DNA of 46,900 bases. Origin: Pseudorhodobacter antarcticus (GTDB lineage: Bacteria > Pseudomonadota > Alphaproteobacteria > Rhodobacterales > Rhodobacteraceae). Location of the stretch: NCBI GenBank assembly GCA_945862465.1, contig CAMAYO010000011.1:1-46900 (forward strand), written 5' to 3'. Below, one piece after another: positions 1 through 7,265 of this stretch (the first letter of the stretch is position 1; every line of letters begins with the position of its first letter). A model generated the notes under the pieces. It saw nothing but the letters and a program-made list of their open reading frames with translations. It was not told the origin of the DNA and made no database searches. Made by a program: the position numbers and the translations under genes.

Positions 1-162
1 CAACATATTGTGCCGATTATGGCAGCAGCCTTGCTGGCAAGCGGCACATCGCGCTTGATCGAACCAGAACCCTTGTATCACGCCCTCTCGCGGTTGTGGA
101 CCGCGGATACGCTCAAGGCCATCGGTGCCCCGCCCGAAACGGGGCTTGCCACCAAGACTTAA
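1..162 (+). CDS. C-terminus of an unidentified protein (5' end outside window)
   Basis: An open frame enters from the left edge and ends at TAA (160-162), leaving about 53 residues beginning QHIVPIMAAALLASGT and ending GLATKT. The composition is ordinary for this genome (Ala/Leu-rich, high GC third positions), so it looks like a genuine C-terminus rather than a chance frame. I do not recognise the family, and no catalytic motif is visible in the part present. Its stop codon shares TTAA with the stop of a minus-strand gene remnant, so the two genes were convergent and end to end before the adjacent insertion sequence destroyed the other one. Confidence 0.6.
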   Translation, partial: QHIVPIMAAALLASGTSRLIEPEPLYHALSRLWTADTLKAIGAPPETGLATKT

Positions 163-262
163 CCCGCGCCCATCCCAAGCTTTCGCGCGCCGCCGTCTTT
201 CACCCGTCGCAAGCCCGTGACAAACTCGGTCGCAATTTTGCCCAAAGGCCCCACCAAATGCG
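159..262 (-). pseudogene. C-terminal remnant of an unknown gene cut by the IS630 element
   Basis: On the minus strand a frame different from the transposase frame reads ...AHLVGPLGKIATEFVTGL..., continues through RRVKDGGARKLGMGAG and stops at TAA (159-161). About 34 residues look like a natural, slightly basic C-terminus. Going upstream, the sequence passes at about 255-270 into the body of an IS630 transposase, so the N-terminal part of this gene is missing. I do not recognise the protein. The junction position is an estimate: it is where the transposase similarity ends in one frame and this tail begins in another. The missing part is not visible on the other side of the element. Confidence 0.45.
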
Positions 263-1021
263 CCTTGCCCAATGTCTTTCAGGATCGCTGCGGCCTTCGG
301 GCTGCGGTGGGTTGCGAGGTTGTCGAGGATCACGACGTCGCCCTTGTGCAAGGTCGGGGCCAGTTGGGTTTCGATATAGAGGTCGAAGAACTCCCGGTTC
401 ATTGCCCCGCCGATGACCCAAGGTGCGTCCAGCCTGTCGTGGCGCAAGGCGGCGATGAAAGTCTGAGTTTTCCAATGGCCAAACGGGGCGTGATCCACGA
501 GCCGCGCCCTGCATTGGGACCATCTGGTCGTCTTGGCCATCTTCGTCTTGAGCGACGTTTCGTCGATGAAAGAAAGCCTCGTCAGCATGTTACGCATGAA
601 GGGTTGGCGAAGGTTGATCCAGACATCGCGCGCCAGTGCGACATCAAGCTGCTTCTGCTCGATGGCGCGCAAGTCTTTTTTTGTGTGTCAGATCGAGGCT
701 ACGCAGCCGCCAGACCGAGACGCGGTGCGCCTCGACCCCAGGCCCGTCGCGCAGTTCGATCAACAGTTCATCAAGGGTCAGGTTACGCCTTTCCTTGATC
801 CGCCACGCGATCCAGTCCACCACGCCCGCCAACTTGCCGTGCCCGCCGCCATTGCCCTGTGGCTTGGGCTCCAGCGAGCCGGTCGAGCGTTTCAAGATCG
901 CCGTGACATTTACGAACTTGATCGAAACCCGGAACTGCGCCGCCGCAGCCCGATAAGTGTGGCCTTCCGCAACAAAATCAACGACCCACTGACGAAGTTG
1001 CATAGGAAGTGGTTTACCCAT
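262..1021 (-). pseudogene. Truncated, frame-changed IS630-family transposase
   Basis: Reading begins at ATG (1019-1021) with MGKPLPMQLRQWVVDF and a helix-turn-helix region (EGHTYRAAAAQFRVS, SIKFVNVTAIL) typical of IS630 N-termini, followed by the winged part (TLDELLIELRDGPGV). At a run of seven A on the coding strand (676-682) the frame must move by +1 (or -2). It then continues as DLRAIEQKQLDVALARDVW, LSFIDETSLKTKM (first catalytic Asp of the DDE triad), GHWKTQTFIAALRHD and VVILDNLATHRSPKAAA (second Asp). The usual ending with PYSPDLNPIE, which carries the catalytic Glu, is absent, because the similarity stops after AILKDIGQ. Many IS630 elements use programmed frameshifting at A-runs, so the shift alone need not be inactivating, but the missing third catalytic residue makes this copy dead. 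Confidence 0.85.
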
Positions 1022-1070
1022 CAATGACCCCCAAAATCTGCCCCAAGCAGAGGGAATCACAAATCAGCCC
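262..1070 (-). mobile_element. Remnant of an IS630-type insertion sequence
   Basis: The element is defined by the transposase remnant plus about 50 bp upstream of its start. The outer end near 1050-1070 (GATTTGTGATTCCC on the minus strand) is where the start-proximal terminal repeat is expected. The opposite terminal repeat is gone with the 3' part of the transposase, so no inverted-repeat pair or target duplication can be shown. Both boundaries are estimates. The element separates ordinary high-GC genome on the left from a lower-GC stretch on the right. Confidence 0.6.
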
Positions 1071-1330
1071 CTTTGGGGATCCCGGATCGTAGTGGCCGCA
1101 ACATGCTCTAATTGCAAGTTTCCCAGAGGACACAAGGAAAGCCAAAACGTTGGATAATACAAAAGCCACCGAAGCCCTCGCAAAGCACTGGTACGCCGCT
1201 TTGGATTGCTATACAGTAACTGGAAATACCTGTATGTCATTAATCTTACATTGCGCTTTCATCAATCTAGAGACTTGATGTGTGAAAGTACAAATGTTCA
1301 GCTTCACTCTTCTCCAGGAGACTACTCACT
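1022..1330. other. Gene-free stretch between IS remnant and hydrolase
   Basis: The 309 bp hold the outer end of the IS and then AT-richer DNA. A short frame from TTG (1150) to TGA (1276-1278), 42 codons starting MDNTKATEALAKHWYAALDC, is preceded by AAGGAAAG and could be the head of a lost gene, but nothing supports it as functional. A ribosome-binding site (AGGAG, about 1315-1319) serves the hydrolase at 1331. I see no convincing promoter, terminator or repeat. Confidence 0.4.
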
Positions 1331-2218
1331 ATGCTAAGACCAATAATTAACAAAGACAGTTTTCCCTTTTCCTCCATGCGGAAAGAAACTGTTGAAATTG
1401 ACGGGTCAACCCTTGAAGTGACATCGATGGGGTCAGGTACGCCAGTTTTTTGCATTCATGGCGTGAACATTCACGACGCCTTCATTGCGCCGCTTTCAAG
1501 ATTCTGCCCTGAAATCTTTAAATCTTACAGATTCTATTCAGTTTCCAGACTTGGCTATGGGTTATCGTCAGACTGTCCCGATGGGTATGATTTGGCGAAG
1601 GCTGTGGACCTTTACTTCAAGGCCATGGATAACCTGAACCTCTCAAATCCGCATTTGCTGGCTTATTCCTTTGGCGGAAACATCGCAATTCAGATGCTGA
1701 TTGATCAACCTACCCGTTTCGCTTCGGCGGTATTTAGCGAGGCGTATTGGGTTGACGCGACATCCGTTGCAGAGAACATAGCTGCTTTTGTTGCAGCACA
1801 AGAGTTGTTTGCCGTTTCACCGCTTTTGGCTTCAATGAAATATCAAGAATTGATTTGCGGGAAAAGCTTTCACACTTATGTTGACTTTACCTGCAACCGT
1901 GAAGAAGTTAACGAGCATCTCCCGCGCGCGGCGGCAACAATGTCCAATGAAATGGAGCTTTTGAACGGATGGGCTTTTCCGAATTTCATTGAAACGGCAC
2001 AAAGAGCCACTGGCCCAGCCTTGAACGTATTACTGGCGCTTGGCACTGACAGCGACAACTATTTGCCCGGCTTCCGGCATCGCCATAAGCTTTTGGAAAA
2101 CTGGTTCCCCAATACACGCTCGATGATCTTGCCGAATACCAGCCACGCAATGCAATTGTCGAGTCCAAAGTTATTCGGCGATCAGTGTCAGATATTTTGG
2201 GACAGCCAAAGGGCCTAA
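1331..2218 (+). CDS. Alpha/beta hydrolase-fold protein
   Basis: A 295-residue protein with the alpha/beta hydrolase plan. CIHG near residues 41-44 is the oxyanion-hole HG motif. LLAYSFGGNIAI places the nucleophile Ser at about 113 in the strand-turn-helix elbow. GTDSD near 240 is a likely acid position, and NTSHAMQL places the catalytic His at about 272. There is no signal peptide, so it is probably cytoplasmic. ATG at 1331 is chosen because AGGAG lies about 11 bp upstream. Substrate is unknown: esterase, lactonase, epoxide hydrolase and proline iminopeptidase-like enzymes share this layout. The gene is visibly AT-richer than everything downstream of 2,650, lies beside an IS remnant and has no operon partner, all of which suggest horizontal acquisition. 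The fold is well supported and the function is not. Confidence 0.85.
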   Translation: MLRPIINKDSFPFSSMRKETVEIDGSTLEVTSMGSGTPVFCIHGVNIHDAFIAPLSRFCPEIFKSYRFYSVSRLGYGLSSDCPDGYDLAKAVDLYFKAMDNLNLSNPHLLAYSFGGNIAIQMLIDQPTRFASAVFSEAYWVDATSVAENIAAFVAAQELFAVSPLLASMKYQELICGKSFHTYVDFTCNREEVNEHLPRAAATMSNEMELLNGWAFPNFIETAQRATGPALNVLLALGTDSDNYLPGFRHRHKLLENWFPNTRSMILPNTSHAMQLSSPKLFGDQCQIFWDSQRA

Positions 2219-2682
2219 TAATCCCCGTTGAACTTGAAATATTCTGTTTGCAGCGCAACAAAACGGATTTCGCTGCAGGCAGAATAACACGCTAATATTT
2301 TGGCAATAGCTTGGTGATGCTAATTCCGGGGTTTAGGCTTCTTAGTTCTTCCGCTTGGTTCAACGCGTAAAATAGAAGGTCTCATCAGGTGTTGATTGAA
2401 TGCGACTGCCAGTGTTTTAAAAATGCTCAGGTCAAGTCTTTTTCTAACAGTGGTATTTGCTTGGAGAGTGCCTGAGGGTCACGCCCAATTCGACTAAACA
2501 CTCAGAAGTGCTGGCAGTTTTGGCCACAACTTCGCAGGCACATGGGGCGGAAAGGGCAGCGGCTTTCACTTAAAGCCGCCCCGCAACCGTCACCCTAAGG
2601 TGACGCTCTGGGAAATCTTGACGCTTGCCAGGCCACATCATTCTCCGCCATGCTAGGGCAGTTCAAAAACAGGAGCCATTTT
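2219..2682. other. Long leader/intergenic region of the binding-protein operon
   Basis: The 464 bp contain no credible gene. The first ~250 bp are AT-rich and featureless to me. From about 2,460 the base composition rises and becomes rich in complementary segments, ending in two perfect hairpins (listed separately) about 80-125 bp before the start codon at 2683. An AGGAG ribosome-binding site lies at 2671-2675. The arrangement looks like a long structured 5' leader rather than plain spacer. Confidence 0.5.
2540..2635 (+). promoter_or_regulatory. Candidate structured leader RNA (two perfect hairpins)
   Basis: Two consecutive perfect stems are visible: 2559-2566 with 2572-2579 (8 bp GCGGCTTT/AAAGCCGC, 5-nt loop) and 2589-2594 with 2599-2604 (6 bp GTCACC/GGTGAC, 4-nt loop). 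Unpaired GC-rich segments surround them (GGGGCGG before, CCCCGCAACC between, CTGGGAAATC and GCCAGGCC after). Neither stem is followed by a T-run, so these are not ordinary terminators. CCCCGCAACCGT, then GGGAA, then GCCAGG faintly recall, in order, boxes of cobalamin riboswitches, but the spacing is too short and the core boxes are degenerate, so I do not assign that class. It may be a cis-regulatory RNA for the operon starting at 2683. Confidence 0.35.
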
Positions 2683-3783
2683 ATGGAAATCACCAGACGC
2701 GCAACCTTGGCAGGCTTAGGCGCTGCGCTCAGCCTTCCTTGGGTCAGGCCGTCCTATGCGGCGGCAGGGTCGGTGAACATATATTCCTGGGCAGAATACA
2801 TCGGCGAAACCACCCTTGCCGATTTCGAAGCCGAAACCGGCATCACACCAATCTATGACACCTATTCCTCGTATGAGGATGGCGAGGCCAAGTTGCTGGC
2901 GGGCTCCACCGGCTATGATGTGGTCGATGTCGCCGGTCGTTCGATGCCGATGCTGGTGAAAGCCGGGCTGTTTGAAACGCTTGACCGCAGCCTTTTGCCA
3001 CTGTGGTCAAACCTTGACCCCGACCTGCTGAAAATTCTTGATGCGTGGGATGCGGGCCTTGCACACTGCGCGCCCTATATGTGGGGCTCGGTCGGTTTTG
3101 CCTTCAACGTCGATCTGGTCAAGGCGCGCTTGCCCGATGTCGATTTGACCAATCTTGATACAATCTTCAAACCCGAAAACGCCGCGAAATTGGCTGATTG
3201 CGGGCTAAGCCTGCATGACAGCCCGCGCGATCTGATCCCGATTTTGCTGAAATATCTTGGGCTTGATCCGGATACGACCGATGTCAGCCAATATGACAAA
3301 GCCGCAACATTAGTCGCACCAATGCGCCAATATGTCAGGGCATTTGACAATGAAAATTACCTCAACGGGCTACCCAATGGCGAGGTGTGCGCCGTGATGG
3401 CATGGTCGGGCGATTATGCTGTGGCCAAGGCGCGCGCTGAAAGCGCAGGTCTAAGCCTGAACTTGGCCTATGCTGTGCCCAAAACAGGCGCGCCCTTGTG
3501 GTTTGACGTGATGGCCGTTCCGGTTGATGCGCCCAACAAGGCCAATGCCCATGCCTTTTTGAACTACCTGATGAAGCCCGAGGTCATTGCCAAATGCACC
3601 AACTTCATCGGCTATGCCAATGCCAACAAGGCCGCCAATGCCTTTGTTGACCCCGCCGTTCTGGCCGATCCGGCCATTTACCCCGATGCGGAAACGCAGA
3701 GCCGTCTTTGGGCCCCCAAGGCCCTAAACGAAGAGCAAGAACGCGCTTTGACCCGCATCTTCCAAGACATCAAATCTGGTTAA
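2683..3783 (+). CDS. Extracellular solute-binding protein, PotD/PotF (polyamine) family, Tat-exported
   Basis: A 366-residue periplasmic binding protein. The start ATG at 2683 is preferred over an in-frame ATG at 2650 because AGGAG precedes it and it opens a proper twin-arginine signal (ITRRATLAGLGAALSL...SYAAAG, cleavage near residue 27). The mature part starts VNIYSWAEYIGETTLADFE, which is the hallmark of spermidine/putrescine-type binding proteins. YDTYSSYEDGEAKLLAGS and YDVVDVAG follow the family pattern, and WSGDYAVAKA fits the ligand-pocket region. Length is normal for PotD/PotF. It leads a three-gene operon with a cupin (4-bp gap) and a GMC oxidoreductase. No permease or ATPase is adjacent, so it is an orphan binding protein that either shares a transporter or acts otherwise. 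Ligand is inferred to be an amine or polyamine-like compound, but this is not certain. Confidence 0.88.
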   Translation: MEITRRATLAGLGAALSLPWVRPSYAAAGSVNIYSWAEYIGETTLADFEAETGITPIYDTYSSYEDGEAKLLAGSTGYDVVDVAGRSMPMLVKAGLFETLDRSLLPLWSNLDPDLLKILDAWDAGLAHCAPYMWGSVGFAFNVDLVKARLPDVDLTNLDTIFKPENAAKLADCGLSLHDSPRDLIPILLKYLGLDPDTTDVSQYDKAATLVAPMRQYVRAFDNENYLNGLPNGEVCAVMAWSGDYAVAKARAESAGLSLNLAYAVPKTGAPLWFDVMAVPVDAPNKANAHAFLNYLMKPEVIAKCTNFIGYANANKAANAFVDPAVLADPAIYPDAETQSRLWAPKALNEEQERALTRIFQDIKSG

Positions 3784-3787
3784 TCAC

Positions 3788-4141
3788 ATGCCCAATCCCA
3801 TCCGTTTTATCCCCACCGGCCCCGCTGGTTTTCTGACCGCAGCAGGTGCACCGCTTGCGACCGCCGAGCTGATCTCGGGCCAACCTGTAGGGCTGGATCA
3901 TGCTTGGTATGAACAAGGCACGGTCAAGGCCGGTATCTGGCGTTCGTGCGGCTATACCGAGTTTTACGAAAGCTATCCCTGCGATGAATTCATGGTTGTC
4001 CTAGAGGGCGAAGTGACGGTGGAAAACGAAAGCTTTTCTGCCACCTACAAGGCGGGCGACAGCTTTTTGATTCCCAAAGGCTTTCGCGGTTTTTGGCGGC
4101 AACCGGGTGATATGCTGAAATATTACATGATCGTATCATGA
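3788..4141 (+). CDS. Small cupin-domain protein (EutQ/Cupin_3-like)
   Basis: A 117-residue single-domain cupin. The second half carries the conserved beta-barrel signature EFMVVLEGEVTVENE followed by YKAGDSFLIPKGFRGFW, as in the Cupin_3 (formerly DUF861) group that includes the ethanolamine-utilisation protein EutQ. The usual metal-binding His pair is not obvious, which is common in this subgroup. It begins 4 bp after the binding-protein gene and its stop overlaps the start of the GMC oxidoreductase (ATGA at 4138-4141), so translation of the three is coupled. In catabolic operons such cupins are usually small-molecule-binding or isomerase-like accessory proteins. The specific role here is unknown. 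Confidence 0.8.
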   Translation: MPNPIRFIPTGPAGFLTAAGAPLATAELISGQPVGLDHAWYEQGTVKAGIWRSCGYTEFYESYPCDEFMVVLEGEVTVENESFSATYKAGDSFLIPKGFRGFWRQPGDMLKYYMIVS

Positions 4142-5898
4142 CGACGCACGACGAAGGCACTTATGATTACATCATCATCGGGGCGGGTTCGGCGGGTTGT
4201 GTGCTGGCCTATCGCTTGGGCGAAGACCCCAACACCCGCATTCTTGTGCTGGAAGCGGGCGGTGATGATCGCGCCGTGATGGTGCAAATGCCATCAGCCC
4301 TGACGATCCCGATGAACACCGCACGGTTCAACTGGGGCATGGTGACAGAACCCGAACCGGGCCTTGGCGGGCGGCAGATCAACCTGCCGCGCGGGCGGGG
4401 TTTGGGCGGATCGTCTTCCATAAATGGAATGTGTTGGGTGCGCGGCAACCCGATGGATTATGAATTGTGGGAAGCTTTGGGCGCCGATGGCTGGCGCTGG
4501 TCGAACGTGCTGCCCTATTTCCAACGGCTGGAATCGGTGCGCGAAGGCGGGCCTTTGCGCGGCACGGATGGGCCAATCAAAGTGACGCGCGGGCCGGAAA
4601 AGAACCCGCTCTACCACGCCTTTGTACAAGCGGGCGTGCAGGCCGGTTACGCCGCCAGCCCCAACATGAACCAACGCCAGCACGAAGGCTTTGGCCCGAT
4701 GGAGATGAACGTGGGCCAAGGCAAGCGCTGCTCTGCCGCTGTGGGCTATCTGCGCCCCGCCATGGCGCGCGGCAACGTGCGCGTGATCACCGGTGCTTTG
4801 GTGGAAAAGGTGCTTACACAGGGCAAACGCGCCACAGGCGTGCGCTTCACCGTCAAGGGTCAACCCGCCGAGGCGCGTGCCGGGCGCGAGGTGATCTTAT
4901 CGGCAGGATCGATCATGTCGCCCATCTTGCTCAAACGCTCTGGCATTGGGCCAGCGGCTGAGTTGCGCGAACATGGGCTTGCGGTGGTGCATGATTCCCC
5001 CCAAGTCGGCGAAAACCTGATGGATCATATGGAACTGTATATCCAACAGGAATGCACCCAACCCATCACACTGTTCCCCAATGTCAGCCTGCTGGGCAAG
5101 GCCAAGATCGGCGTGGAATGGCTTTTGACCCACAAGGGCCTTGGCGCCACCAACCATTTTGAAACTGGCGGCCATATCCGCAGCCGCAAAGGGATTGTCT
5201 ATCCTGACATTCAATATCACTTCCTGCCGCTGGCGATTTCCTATGATGGCAAAACCCTTGCCTCTGGACATGGCTATCAGGTGCATGTCGGCACCAAGCG
5301 GTCAAAAAGCCGTGGCTGGGTGCGCCTGCGCGATGCCAACCCCACCAGCCTGCCCCGTGTGCGCTTTAACTACATGTGCCATGAGGACGACTGGCTAGAG
5401 TTTCGCGCCTGCATCGCCCATACCCGCGAAATCTTTGCCCAATCTGCCCTTGCCCCGTACCGCGGGCGCGAGATGGCACCGGGCGAGAGCCGCACAACCC
5501 AAGACGATCTAGATGACTTCCTGCGCCAAAAGCTGGAAAGCGCCTATCATCCCTGCGGCACCTGCAAGATGGGCAGCGATGACGCCGATGTCACCCGCCC
5601 TGATGGCACGGTGCGCGGCATTGAAGGGCTACGGGTGGTCGACGCCTCGGTTATGCCGCAAGCTACGGCGGGCGATTTGAACGCACCAACCTTGGTCATG
5701 GCCGAACGCATGGCCGACCTGATCCGTGGCCGCCACTTGGAAGCAGCCAAAGACGCCCCCCTTCTGGCCGCGCCCGACTGGGCGACCCACCAGCGTAGCG
5801 CCACCATCACCCGCGATTACGCGACCGACCGCCCCACCCTGCGCGAAGCCCTTTTAGCCAATGCCAAGGGCGCGCAGACAGGGGCCGCTTTGGCCTAA
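4138..5898 (+). CDS. GMC-family FAD-dependent alcohol dehydrogenase (choline dehydrogenase-like)
   Basis: A 586-residue flavoprotein. The N-terminus has the ADP-binding Rossmann motif YIIIGAGSAGCVLAYRL with Glu-Ala-Gly-Gly at the end of strand 2 (VLEAGG). The GMC signatures are present: LPRGRGLGGSSSINGMCWVRG near residues 83-103 and GREVILSAGSIMSP near 248-261. The C-terminal catalytic pair is visible: His about 471 in YHPCGTCKMG and Asn about 515 in GDLNAPTL. Relatives oxidise choline, polyethylene glycol or other primary alcohols to aldehydes, passing electrons to the quinone pool or a cytochrome. It shares an ATGA overlap with the cupin gene and ends 5 bp before the stop of a convergent zinc alcohol dehydrogenase. 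About 40 residues after the FAD domain form an extra C-terminal tail. The family is certain and the substrate is not. Confidence 0.93.
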   Translation: MTTHDEGTYDYIIIGAGSAGCVLAYRLGEDPNTRILVLEAGGDDRAVMVQMPSALTIPMNTARFNWGMVTEPEPGLGGRQINLPRGRGLGGSSSINGMCWVRGNPMDYELWEALGADGWRWSNVLPYFQRLESVREGGPLRGTDGPIKVTRGPEKNPLYHAFVQAGVQAGYAASPNMNQRQHEGFGPMEMNVGQGKRCSAAVGYLRPAMARGNVRVITGALVEKVLTQGKRATGVRFTVKGQPAEARAGREVILSAGSIMSPILLKRSGIGPAAELREHGLAVVHDSPQVGENLMDHMELYIQQECTQPITLFPNVSLLGKAKIGVEWLLTHKGLGATNHFETGGHIRSRKGIVYPDIQYHFLPLAISYDGKTLASGHGYQVHVGTKRSKSRGWVRLRDANPTSLPRVRFNYMCHEDDWLEFRACIAHTREIFAQSALAPYRGREMAPGESRTTQDDLDDFLRQKLESAYHPCGTCKMGSDDADVTRPDGTVRGIEGLRVVDASVMPQATAGDLNAPTLVMAERMADLIRGRHLEAAKDAPLLAAPDWATHQRSATITRDYATDRPTLREALLANAKGAQTGAALA

Positions 5899-5903
5899 CC
5901 GCG

Positions 5904-6899
5904 TCAGCCCTTCGAACACATAATCAGCGTCTTCAGCCCCTCTACCTGCCCTGCCAGATGGCGGGCATAGGCATTTGGCACAGCATCAAGCGGAATTTGT
6001 TCTGCAATAAAGGCATCCAAGTGGGGGCTTAAGGCGGGCAGCAGGGCTGCCACCTCGGCCAGTTCGCCGCCAAAGGCGTGGCAACCCACAAGCGTGATCT
6101 CGCGCTCCACCAGTTTCACAGGGTTGATCACGGGGCCCGCGCGGCCAATCCCCACTAGTGCCAATGTGCCACCGCCGCCAATCGCGGCAACCAATGCTGC
6201 GATCACCTGATCTTGGCCAGTTGTATCGACGGCATAAAGAAACCCGCGCCCAGTCGCTTGTTCAATCGTCGTCACCCGCCCGCCCGTGGCGTTCGCCACG
6301 CATGCTGCGCGCTGTGCGTTGCGGTCAATCACCGCCACCTCATGCCCCGCCCGTGCCGCAAGCAGGGCAACCAGCCCACCAATCGGCCCGCAGCCGGTTA
6401 CCAGCACCAAAGCCGCAGGGGCAGGCGATAGGCGGCGCAGCACGTGCAGGGCCACGGCCAAAGGTTCCGCCATGGCCAAGTGGCGGTCGGGCACACCATC
6501 AGGCGCGCGCATCACGTTGCGAGCGGGGAGTGTGACGGCCTCAGCAAAGCCGCCGTCAATCACCTCGCCCACAAAGCCCAAACTGTCACAAACCTGCCCA
6601 CGCCCCGCCTTACAAGCAACGCAACGGCCGCACTGAACCCGACTGTCGACCACAACCCTGTCGCCCAGCGCCACATGGTCAACCCCCGCCCCAAGCGCCG
6701 TCACAACGCCCGAAAACTCATGCCCCGCTATCGAAGGCGATCGGCTGATCCAAGCACCGGTTTTGTAATTGTGCAGATCAGACCCGCAAATCCCCGCCAC
6801 GGTGACCGCCAAAGTCACTTCGTTTTCTGCCGGAGGCTTAGGGTCCGCAATCTGTTCCACCCGCAGATCGCCCTTGGCATAAAGACGGACAGATTGCAT
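5904..6899 (-). CDS. Zinc-dependent medium-chain alcohol/polyol dehydrogenase
   Basis: A 331-residue MDR-family oxidoreductase. Catalytic zinc ligands are visible as Cys38 (ICGSDLH), His60 and Glu61 (GHEFSGVV). The structural zinc lobe has the four-cysteine pattern CGRCVACKAGRGQVC (Cys90, 93, 96, 104). The NAD-binding fold follows with VTGCGPIGGLVA. The pattern is that of sorbitol, threonine and galactitol-phosphate dehydrogenases. ATG at 6897-6899 is chosen over an upstream TTG because AAGGA lies 8 bp before it. The gene is convergent with the GMC oxidoreductase, with only 5 bp between stops, and may belong to the same catabolic theme (alcohol or polyol oxidation). The exact substrate cannot be read from the sequence. 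Confidence 0.9.
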   Translation of the reverse strand: MQSVRLYAKGDLRVEQIADPKPPAENEVTLAVTVAGICGSDLHNYKTGAWISRSPSIAGHEFSGVVTALGAGVDHVALGDRVVVDSRVQCGRCVACKAGRGQVCDSLGFVGEVIDGGFAEAVTLPARNVMRAPDGVPDRHLAMAEPLAVALHVLRRLSPAPAALVLVTGCGPIGGLVALLAARAGHEVAVIDRNAQRAACVANATGGRVTTIEQATGRGFLYAVDTTGQDQVIAALVAAIGGGGTLALVGIGRAGPVINPVKLVEREITLVGCHAFGGELAEVAALLPALSPHLDAFIAEQIPLDAVPNAYARHLAGQVEGLKTLIMCSKG

Positions 6900-6938
6900 A
6901 GACAAGGTCCTTTTTTCACGGCCGTTCTCTAGAACACC

Positions 6939-7265
6939 TTACGCCAGCCCCAACGCCGCCGCCACGCCACACGCGCAAGCCCCCGCGAGCGTGGCCAAGA
7001 CAACTGATTTGCGCCAGGCAAAAGCAAGCACCACAGCCAAAACCCCCACCCCGACCCTGCCCTGCTCCGCTAGCGTGCCCTGCAGCAGCGGCAGCATTTC
7101 GGCCACAAACAGTGTGGCAATAGCTGCGGGGCCGGTGGCGGATAAAAAGCGCGACAGCAGGCCGTCTTTGGGCATATCGCCCAAACTGATCCGTAGCGGC
7201 AGAAAACGCCACAGATAGGTCAGCCCCCCCGCCATCAGCGCCAATTGCAGCACATCAGCCCGCAT
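6939..7265 (-). CDS. azlD: AzlD-type branched-chain amino-acid export subunit
   Basis: A 108-residue hydrophobic protein beginning MRADVLQLALMAGGLTYLWRF with several membrane helices and ending in a hydrophobic stretch (VLATLAGACACGVAAALGLA). RFLPLRI close to the N-terminus and the small multi-helix layout fit AzlD, the small partner of AzlC in a two-component exporter of branched-chain amino acids or analogues. The ATG at 7263-7265 overlaps the end of azlC by 11 bp, which gives translational coupling and decides the start. Position directly behind azlC is the main support for the name. Confidence 0.85.
   Translation of the reverse strand: MRADVLQLALMAGGLTYLWRFLPLRISLGDMPKDGLLSRFLSATGPAAIATLFVAEMLPLLQGTLAEQGRVGVGVLAVVLAFAWRKSVVLATLAGACACGVAAALGLA

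Noticed and set aside
1150-1278. A 42-codon open frame starting at TTG
   Set aside because: Short, no recognisable family, no neighbours; mentioned only within the intergenic description.
2500-2640. Cobalamin riboswitch
   Set aside because: Only faint, degenerate box matches in too short a span; the core GGTG-AA-CC element is missing. Kept as an unassigned structured leader.
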